Under the pieces are notes generated by a model. The model did no database searches. It was not told the origin of the DNA and saw only the letters and a list, made by a program, of their open reading frames with translations. A DNA stretch of 27,858 nucleotides from Nitrospirota bacterium. Lineage in GTDB: Bacteria > Nitrospirota > UBA9217. Position numbers and translations under genes: made by a program. The stretch lies in the NCBI GenBank assembly GCA_023229435.1, contig JALNZF010000033.1, positions 1-27,858 of the forward strand, written 5' to 3'. Shown piece by piece: positions 15,014 through 27,858 of this stretch (the first letter of the stretch is position 1; every line of letters begins with the position of its first letter).

Positions 15014-15062
15014 CTTTCTTTTGAGATTCCTGGGCTGGTCATCGGGAATTCTTGAAAGAAAG
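15014..15062 (+). promoter_or_regulatory. Long imperfect hairpin abutting the rplJ ribosome site
   Basis: CTTTCTTTTGAGATTCC (15014-15030) pairs with 15045-15062 through about 17 pairs, with two G-U pairs and one bulged base at 15049. The last two paired bases (15061-15062) belong to the AGGAGG ribosome site of rplJ. No T-tract follows, so it is not an intrinsic terminator. It may be an RNase III-type cleavage site or the downstream switch of the L10 leader. Confidence 0.6.
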
Positions 15063-15071
15063 GAGGATCGT

Positions 15072-15584
15072 GTGAATAAGCAGGAAAAAAAGGAAGCAAT
15101 TGATGAGTTGCATGAGAAGTTTGCCCGTGCCAAGACCGCCATCATCACCGGATACAGCGGGATCAACGTGGAGCAGATCACGAACCTTCGTGCGAAGCTG
15201 CGCACGTCCAAGGTTGAATACCGGGTCGTAAAAAACACGCTGGCGAGGAAAGCAGTGGAAGGAACCACCCTCGAACCGCTCAAAGACTCTTTTGTCGGTC
15301 CCGTGGGCATTGCGCTCGGATTTGATGATGTGGTGGCTCCGGCCAAGGTGCTCTTCGAGTTCAACAAGGTTCAGACAAAGCTTGTGCTCAAGATCGGCGT
15401 GCTGGACGGAAAGCTGCTCCAGCTGGCGGACATCAAAGCGCTGGCAACCCTGCCATCGCTCAATGCGCTCCGCGGGAAGATCGTAGGTCTTCTCCAGGCG
15501 CCGGCATCGAGGATGGTCGGTGTGCTTGCGGCCCCGGCTGGTCAGCTCGCCAGGGTCATGAAGGCAAAGGCGGACAAGGGTTAA
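15072..15584 (+). CDS. rplJ: 50S ribosomal protein L10
   Basis: L10 anchors the L7/L12 dimers to 23S rRNA and with them represses its own mRNA. The product from GTG 15072 is 170 residues, in the normal range, beginning VNKQEKKEAIDELHEKF. It has the typical YSGINVEQITNLRAKLR and EYRVVKNTLARKA segments and a C-terminal helix for L12 binding. An ATG at 15021 is in frame but falls inside the leader hairpin, and the AGGAGG at 15061-15066 marks GTG 15072 as the real start. Confidence 0.96.
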   Translation: MNKQEKKEAIDELHEKFARAKTAIITGYSGINVEQITNLRAKLRTSKVEYRVVKNTLARKAVEGTTLEPLKDSFVGPVGIALGFDDVVAPAKVLFEFNKVQTKLVLKIGVLDGKLLQLADIKALATLPSLNALRGKIVGLLQAPASRMVGVLAAPAGQLARVMKAKADKG

Positions 15585-15597
15585 TTAGGCTAACAAG

Positions 15598-15633
15598 TCG
15601 GACGGATCGGACAAATCGGACAGATCCGACAGA
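15598..15633 (+). repeat. Nonamer array (rplJ-rplL spacer)
   Basis: Four tandem 9-nt words begin at 15598, 15607, 15616 and 15625: TCGGACGGA, TCGGACAAA, TCGGACAGA and TCCGACAGA. Unlike the other spacer arrays, the period is nine. It ends about 18 bases before the rplL ribosome site. Confidence 0.75.
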
Positions 15634-15660
15634 ATATCATAATCTTTCAGGAGGAATAAC

Positions 15661-16032
15661 ATGGCGGATTTAGCGAAGATAGTTGATGAATTGAGCGGAC
15701 TGACCGTTCTTGAAGCTGCGGAATTAAGCAAGATGCTCGAAGAGAAGTGGGGCGTATCAGCGGCAGCGCCCGTGGCAATGGCGGCAGCCGGTGCGCCGGC
15801 CGCAGCAGCGGCTGAGGAAAAGACAGCATTCGATGTGGTCCTGGTCGCTGCGGGCGCCCAGAAGATCAACGTGATCAAAGTGGTGCGCGAGCTCACCGGC
15901 CTCGGTCTCAAGGAAGCAAAGGACCTGGTTGAAGGCGCTCCCAAGCCGGTGAAGACCGGTGTCACCAAGGAAGAGTCCGAGACCATGAAGAAGAAACTGG
16001 CCGAAGCAGGCGCGTCCGTCGAGGTAAAGTAA
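15661..16032 (+). CDS. rplL: 50S ribosomal protein L7/L12
   Basis: This is the multi-copy stalk protein that recruits elongation factors. The product is 123 residues, the usual size. An N-terminal dimerisation domain contains VDELSGLTVLEAAELSKMLE. An alanine-rich hinge (about 38-56) and a C-terminal factor-binding domain with INVIKVVRELTGLGLKEAK follow. The start is ATG 15661 after AGGAGG. Its codons are read several times more than its neighbours in most bacteria, consistent with the strong ribosome site and the terminator-like hairpin that follows. Confidence 0.97.
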   Translation: MADLAKIVDELSGLTVLEAAELSKMLEEKWGVSAAAPVAMAAAGAPAAAAAEEKTAFDVVLVAAGAQKINVIKVVRELTGLGLKEAKDLVEGAPKPVKTGVTKEESETMKKKLAEAGASVEVK

Positions 16033-16058
16033 GACAAGAACAAGCTTCATTTGACAAG

Positions 16059-16100
16059 TCCTTGCCCTCCGGCATAGGTCCGGAGGGCAAAGGACTTTTT
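16059..16100 (+). terminator. Attenuator-like terminator between rplL and rpoB
   Basis: The left arm (16059-16072) pairs with 16080-16094 through nine GC-rich pairs (GCCCTCCGG/CCGGAGGGC), one bulged A and five more pairs around a seven-base loop. TTTTT (16096-16100) follows one base later. It lies 27 nt after the rplL stop and 159 nt before rpoB. Partial termination here would set less RNA polymerase than ribosomal stalk protein, as known for E. coli. Confidence 0.8.
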
Positions 16101-16160
16101 GCGTTTATGGATAGGGCTTGCGGAGCCGAATGAGATTCATGAATACTAGGTAACGTATAA

Positions 16161-16235
16161 GTGCAAAGTGGAAAATGGAAGGAGCTGTGAGCGGCTCTGC
16201 ATTTGTCACCGGGTACATTTTTCATTTTGCATTTC
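16161..16235 (+). repeat. Heptamer array H (rplL-rpoB spacer), inverted halves
   Basis: Left words GTGCAAA, GTGGAAA and ATGGAAG start at 16161, 16168 and 16175. Right words ACATTTT, TCATTTT and GCATTTC start at 16215, 16222 and 16229. The halves are imperfect reverse complements, and their words resemble those after nusG. The right half ends about ten bases before the rpoB ribosome site. Confidence 0.55.
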
Positions 16236-16258
16236 AATGCGGTATGAGGGGTGTGATA

Positions 16259-20251
<3,993 letters not shown>

Positions 20252-20267
20252 AAAGGGAAAATATCGG

Positions 20268-20294
20268 TCCGATCAGACTCATCAGTCCGATAAG
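20268..20294 (+). repeat. Nonamer array (rpoB-rpoC spacer)
   Basis: Three 9-nt words, TCCGATCAG, ACTCATCAG and TCCGATAAG, start at 20268, 20277 and 20286. The reverse complement of the first, CTGATCGGA, is a rotation of GATCGGACT, close to the GATCGGACA phase of the array before rplL. The two arrays therefore look like one family in opposite orientations. Confidence 0.5.
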
Positions 20295-20333
20295 AACTAT
20301 TGGATTTAGCGCTTTTGCACACGGAGGTTCACT

Positions 20334-24467
<4,134 letters not shown>

Positions 24468-24572
24468 GGCTGAGGTAAAATCATTAAGCGGAGATTTGGA
24501 TAGCGCGGAGACGAGGAAAGCGGCATTTTTTAGCATTGTCGGACCTGTGAGTAAACATAACATGCGCCCGCT

Positions 24573-24611
24573 AAAAAAAAACTTGACAATATGCTCATGT
24601 GACAGTATAAT
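24573..24611 (+). promoter_or_regulatory. Strong promoter with A-tract upstream of rpsL
   Basis: A nine-A tract (24573-24581) lies directly before TTGACA (24583-24588). TATAAT (24606-24611) follows at the optimal 17-bp spacing. Both boxes are perfect, and the A-tract is a plausible UP element for the alpha subunit. It would start the str operon near 24618, about 58 nt before rpsL. Confidence 0.85.
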
Positions 24612-24675
24612 CATCAGGTTTTGACTCAACGTTTTTAAAAATATGCTATCCCTGTGATTATAAGGAGTAATTCTC

Positions 24676-25047
24676 GTGCCGACCATTAGTCAACTTGTGA
24701 GAAAAGGCAGAACACTGGCTGCCATAAAGACCAAGAGTCCTGCGCTCAGAAGCTGCCCTCAGAAGAGGGGTGTTTGCATCAGGGTATATACCACGACTCC
24801 GAAGAAGCCGAACTCGGCTCTCCGGAAGGTTGCGAGGGTCAGGCTCACGAACGGGATGGAAGTGACCACCTACATTCCTGGAGTTGGGCACAACCTGCAG
24901 GAGCACTCCATCGTGCTTATCCGAGGAGGAAGAGTGAAGGATCTCCCGGGTGTGCGCTATCACATAGTGAGAGGTACGCTGGATACCGTCGGAGTTGCAA
25001 ATCGTAAGCAGGGCCGATCCAAGTACGGAGCGAAGCGGCCCAAATAG
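24676..25047 (+). CDS. rpsL: 30S ribosomal protein S12
   Basis: S12 sits at the decoding centre and is the streptomycin target. The 123-residue product has TPKKPNSALRK with K43/K44, and RVKDLPG with K88, D89 and P91. These are the positions where resistance changes usually fall, and all carry wild-type residues. The start is GTG 24676, with AAGGAG nine bases upstream (24661-24666). It opens the str operon behind its own strong promoter. Confidence 0.98.
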   Translation: MPTISQLVRKGRTLAAIKTKSPALRSCPQKRGVCIRVYTTTPKKPNSALRKVARVRLTNGMEVTTYIPGVGHNLQEHSIVLIRGGRVKDLPGVRYHIVRGTLDTVGVANRKQGRSKYGAKRPK

Positions 25048-25062
25048 CAGTGGCAGCTTAAT

Positions 25063-25082
25063 TGGCGCGCTGAAAGGCGCCA
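25063..25082 (+). promoter_or_regulatory. Hairpin in the rpsL-rpsG spacer
   Basis: TGGCGC (25063-25068) pairs exactly with GCGCCA (25077-25082) around an eight-base loop. GTGGC (25050-25054) could compete for GCCAC (25079-25083). In E. coli the same spacer holds the S7 autorepression site, so this may be its counterpart, though similarity of sequence was not established. Confidence 0.45.
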
Positions 25083-25109
25083 CATGTAAAAGAGAAGGAA
25101 CACCATATT

Positions 25110-25580
25110 ATGCCGAGAAAAAGTGTCGTTGTAAAAAGAGAATCATTGCCCGATCCAAAATATCACAGCCAGATGCTTGCGAAGTTTGTGAACGTGCTCA
25201 TGCGCAAGGGCAAGAAGAGCACGGCAGAGGCTATTTGTTACAAGGCGCTCGATAGAATTCAGCAAAAAACAAACGGCGATCCGATCGCCATTTTTAAGAA
25301 GGCAATAGACAATTTAAAGCCTACGCTTGAAGTGAAGTCGCGACGGGTGGGTGGCGCCTCGTACCAGGTGCCGATCGAGGTGAAGCAGCCGCGCAAGATG
25401 TCGCTTGCATACCGCTGGCTCAGGCTCTATGCGTCACAGCGGCCTGAGAAGTCCATGGTAGACAAACTTGCCGGAGAGATCCTGGATGCATCGAACAATA
25501 CTGGTGCAGCAGTAAAAAAGAAAGAAGACATCCACCGTATGGCAGATGCAAATAAGGCATTTGCCCACTATCGCTGGTAA
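25110..25580 (+). CDS. rpsG: 30S ribosomal protein S7
   Basis: S7 nucleates the head of the small subunit and contacts the E site. The product is 156 residues, the standard bacterial size. It has DPKYHSQMLAKFVNVLMRKGKKSTAE near the N-terminus, VGGASYQVPIEV in the beta-ribbon and RMADANKAFAHYRW at the end. The ATG at 25110 has AAGGAA about nine bases upstream. It is flanked by rpsL and fusA in the usual str order. Confidence 0.98.
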   Translation: MPRKSVVVKRESLPDPKYHSQMLAKFVNVLMRKGKKSTAEAICYKALDRIQQKTNGDPIAIFKKAIDNLKPTLEVKSRRVGGASYQVPIEVKQPRKMSLAYRWLRLYASQRPEKSMVDKLAGEILDASNNTGAAVKKKEDIHRMADANKAFAHYRW

Positions 25581-25612
25581 GGTTTTGTTTCTGCAGAGAA
25601 GCGGAGGATGTT

Positions 25613-27706
25613 GTGGCTAGGCAGTATTCACTCGAAAATACACGCAATATCGGTATTATGGCGCACATCGACGCCGGTAAAACGACGACGACCGAGCGCA
25701 TACTTTATTATACCGGTGTTTCCTATAAAATCGGCGAAGTGCACGATGGTACCGCAGTCATGGACTGGATGGTACAGGAGCAGGAGCGTGGTATAACCAT
25801 CACCTCGGCCGCGACGACGTGCTTTTGGCGGGACAAACGCATCAATATCATTGATACTCCCGGCCATGTGGACTTTACCATCGAGGTCGAGCGTTCTCTC
25901 CGCGTGCTTGACGGTGCAGTTGCGGCATTCGATTCGGTGAGCGGCGTTGAACCCCAATCCGAGACGGTGTGGCGCCAGGCCGATAAGTATCAAGTTCCGC
26001 GTCTTGCGTTCATGAACAAGATGGACCGTATCGGCGCGGACTTTTATATGAGCGTCCAGAGCATGATCGACCGGCTCGGCGCAAACCCGGTGCCGATTCA
26101 GATCCCCATCGGCGCAGAGGACAAGTTTCGCGGATGCATTGACCTGGTCAAGATGAAGGCCGTCCTGTTCAACGACGAGACCCTCGGTGCCAAATATACT
26201 GTTGATGAAATCCCGGCAGACCTTCTGTCCAAGGCAAAAGAGTACCGGGATAAAATGATCGAGAAGATTGCCGACGCTGACGACACGGTGATGGAGAAGT
26301 TCCTGAACGGTGAGCAGCCTACGGAAGCAGAGATCATGGCCGCGATCCGCAAGGGAACGATTGCCATGAGCCTCTTTCCGGTCATCTGCGGATCGGCGTT
26401 CAAGAACAAGGGAGTGCAGCTGTTGCTCGATGCGGTAGTGGACTATCTCCCGTCACCGCTGGACATCCCTCCGGTAACAGGCATCGGCCCCAAGGGCGAG
26501 GAAGTGGTTCGCACTGCTTCCGACAGCGAGCCTTTTGCCGGCATAGCATTCAAGATCATGACCGATCCCTTTGTGGGCCAGCTTACGTTCATCCGGGTCT
26601 ATTCCGGGACGCTGACATCCGGGTCGTATGTGTACAACTCTTCCAAGGGAACGAGGGAGCGAGTCGGCAGGCTGCTAAAAATGCACGCGAACAAGCGTGA
26701 AGAGATAGAGCAGATCTACTCCGGAGACATCTGTGCTGCGGTAGGACTCAAGAGCACGCTTACGGGTCATACGCTCTGCGATGAAAATAAACCGGTTATT
26801 TTGGAAGCCATGGTCTTCCCTGAGCCGGTCATCCATGTGGCTGTTGAGCCCAAGACCAAGGCAGACCAGGAAAAGTTGGGTTTCTCGCTCCAGAAGCTCA
26901 TGCAGGAAGATCCGTCGTTCCGCGTGAGGACAGACCAGGAGACCGGGCAGGTCATCATCTCGGGCATGGGAGAGCTTCATCTGGAAATCATTGTTGACCG
27001 TCTGTTACGCGAGTTCAAAGTCGACGCGAATGTTGGCAAACCTCAGGTGGCGTACCGGGAAACGATTCGCAAGAAGGTAACAGCAGAAGGCAAATATATT
27101 CGTCAGACCGGCGGCCGTGGTCAGTACGGGCACGCCGTGCTCGAACTGGAACCGCAGGAGCCGGGCAAGGGATTCGAGTTTGTGAATAAAACTGTCGGTG
27201 GATCGGTTCCCAAGGAATACGTTATGCCGATACAGAAGGGCATCGTAGAGGCCATGGAGAACGGTGTAATTGCCGGCTATCCCATGGTTGACATAAAGGC
27301 CACCCTTGTCGATGGGTCCTACCATGATGTTGACTCATCGGAAATGGCCTTTAAGATCGCCGGTTCCATGGCCTTTAAAGAAGGTGCGAACAAGGCTTCG
27401 CCGGCATTGCTTGAGCCGATCATGGCTGTTGAGGTTGTTTGTGCCGAGGAGTACATGGGCGATATCATCGGCGATCTTAGTTCCCGCCGCGGCCGCGTAC
27501 AGGGCATGAACATGAGGGGTGCCGGCAGGGTTATCACGGCGCAGGTGCCGCTGTCCGAGATGTTCGGTTATTCCACCGATATCCGGTCAAAGACGCAGGG
27601 CAGGGCCACCTATACCATGCAGTTCGCTCACTACGAAGAGGTTCCTAAAAATATTTCAGAACAGATTATTGCAAAGGTAAAGGGTGAGACAGTTAAGACC
27701 AGGTAA
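25613..27706 (+). CDS. fusA: Elongation factor G
   Basis: This GTPase drives tRNA-mRNA translocation and, with RRF, ribosome recycling. The 697-residue product has G1 AHIDAGKTT (17-25), GIT (60-62), G3 DTPGH (81-85) and G4 NKMD (135-138). Domain III FSLQKLMQEDPSFRV and domain IV RQTGGRGQYGHAVLELEP follow. The late GYSTDIRSKTQGRATYTMQF segment is typical of canonical EF-G rather than the mitochondrial-like second form. The start is GTG 25613 with GGAGG six bases upstream. tuf follows after 53 nt of T-rich spacer. Confidence 0.98.
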   Translation: MARQYSLENTRNIGIMAHIDAGKTTTTERILYYTGVSYKIGEVHDGTAVMDWMVQEQERGITITSAATTCFWRDKRINIIDTPGHVDFTIEVERSLRVLDGAVAAFDSVSGVEPQSETVWRQADKYQVPRLAFMNKMDRIGADFYMSVQSMIDRLGANPVPIQIPIGAEDKFRGCIDLVKMKAVLFNDETLGAKYTVDEIPADLLSKAKEYRDKMIEKIADADDTVMEKFLNGEQPTEAEIMAAIRKGTIAMSLFPVICGSAFKNKGVQLLLDAVVDYLPSPLDIPPVTGIGPKGEEVVRTASDSEPFAGIAFKIMTDPFVGQLTFIRVYSGTLTSGSYVYNSSKGTRERVGRLLKMHANKREEIEQIYSGDICAAVGLKSTLTGHTLCDENKPVILEAMVFPEPVIHVAVEPKTKADQEKLGFSLQKLMQEDPSFRVRTDQETGQVIISGMGELHLEIIVDRLLREFKVDANVGKPQVAYRETIRKKVTAEGKYIRQTGGRGQYGHAVLELEPQEPGKGFEFVNKTVGGSVPKEYVMPIQKGIVEAMENGVIAGYPMVDIKATLVDGSYHDVDSSEMAFKIAGSMAFKEGANKASPALLEPIMAVEVVCAEEYMGDIIGDLSSRRGRVQGMNMRGAGRVITAQVPLSEMFGYSTDIRSKTQGRATYTMQFAHYEEVPKNISEQIIAKVKGETVKTR

Positions 27707-27759
27707 TTTCATCCTTTCGGTTTTTATTTTTTTCACTTCTTGATCAGGAGGCGGACAGC

Positions 27760-27858
27760 ATGGCAAAGGCAAAGTTTGAGAGGACAAAACCGCATGTGAA
27801 CGTGGGCACGATCGGCCATGTGGACCACGGCAAGACGACCTTGACGGCGGCCATTACG
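27760..27858 (+). CDS. tuf: Elongation factor Tu (second copy, 5' end only)
   Basis: ATG 27760 follows AGGAGG and opens 33 codons identical base for base to the first copy (11149-11247), reaching the GHVDHGKT loop before the window ends. The bases just upstream of the two start codons differ. Position after fusA matches the tufA place in the str operon. The rest of the gene lies outside the window. Confidence 0.97.
   Translation, partial: MAKAKFERTKPHVNVGTIGHVDHGKTTLTAAIT

Noticed and set aside
9553..16235. CRISPR array as the explanation for the spacer repeats
   Set aside because: The units are 7-9 nt, contiguous and degenerate, without 25-40 nt repeats or unique spacers, and no cas genes are nearby.
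24529..24581. TTTTTTAGC and GCTAAAAAA as a terminator after rpoC
   Set aside because: The arms are over 30 bases apart and AT-rich, and the right arm doubles as the A-tract of the rpsL promoter. There is no convincing intrinsic terminator in this gap.

Overview
The window is a 27.9-kb piece of a bacterial chromosome with moderately high GC. It is dominated by the transcription/translation superoperon: a tRNA cluster, tuf, rpmG, secE-nusG, rplKAJL, rpoBC, and then the str operon rpsL-rpsG-fusA-tuf. Gene order, the beta-subunit insertion in RpoB, Sm-like and PAS-kinase accessory genes, and consensus sigma70-type promoters suggest a Gram-negative lineage near Nitrospirota or Desulfobacterota. 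This placement is an inference from general resemblance, not from a search.

Left part (1-9.5 kb), metabolic and regulatory genes in mixed orientation. The first six codons of a minus-strand gene follow hemE (uroporphyrinogen decarboxylase, minus). Then come a small conserved hypothetical gene (plus), prpE-type acyl-CoA synthetase (plus), a 989-residue membrane hybrid histidine kinase (minus), a stand-alone LigD-type 3'-phosphoesterase domain (minus), and cysS (plus). rlmB follows cysS.

Middle part (10.4-24.5 kb). A consensus promoter at 10412 reads into tRNA-Thr(UGU), tRNA-Tyr(GUA), tRNA-Gly(UCC), tRNA-Thr(GGU), tuf, rpmG, tRNA-Trp(CCA), secE, nusG, rplK, rplA, rplJ, rplL, rpoB and rpoC, all on the plus strand. 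Leader elements lie between the cistrons: a likely L1-binding hairpin before rplA, an L10 leader before rplJ, a hairpin against the rplJ ribosome site, and a terminator-like attenuator between rplL and rpoB.

Right part (24.5-27.9 kb). A near-perfect promoter with an A-tract (24573-24611) starts rpsL-rpsG-fusA-tuf. The window ends 99 nt into the second tuf. Those 99 nt are identical to the first tuf, and the identity begins exactly at the start codon.

The least expected structure is in the spacers. Many intercistronic gaps from 9.5 to 16.2 kb hold short degenerate arrays of 7-nt words, several of them arranged as inverted pairs that can fold into hairpins and some beginning at or within two bases of a stop codon. 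Two other gaps (rplJ-rplL and rpoB-rpoC) carry arrays of 9-nt words of one family in opposite orientations. No phage, IS element, CRISPR array or rRNA gene was seen.
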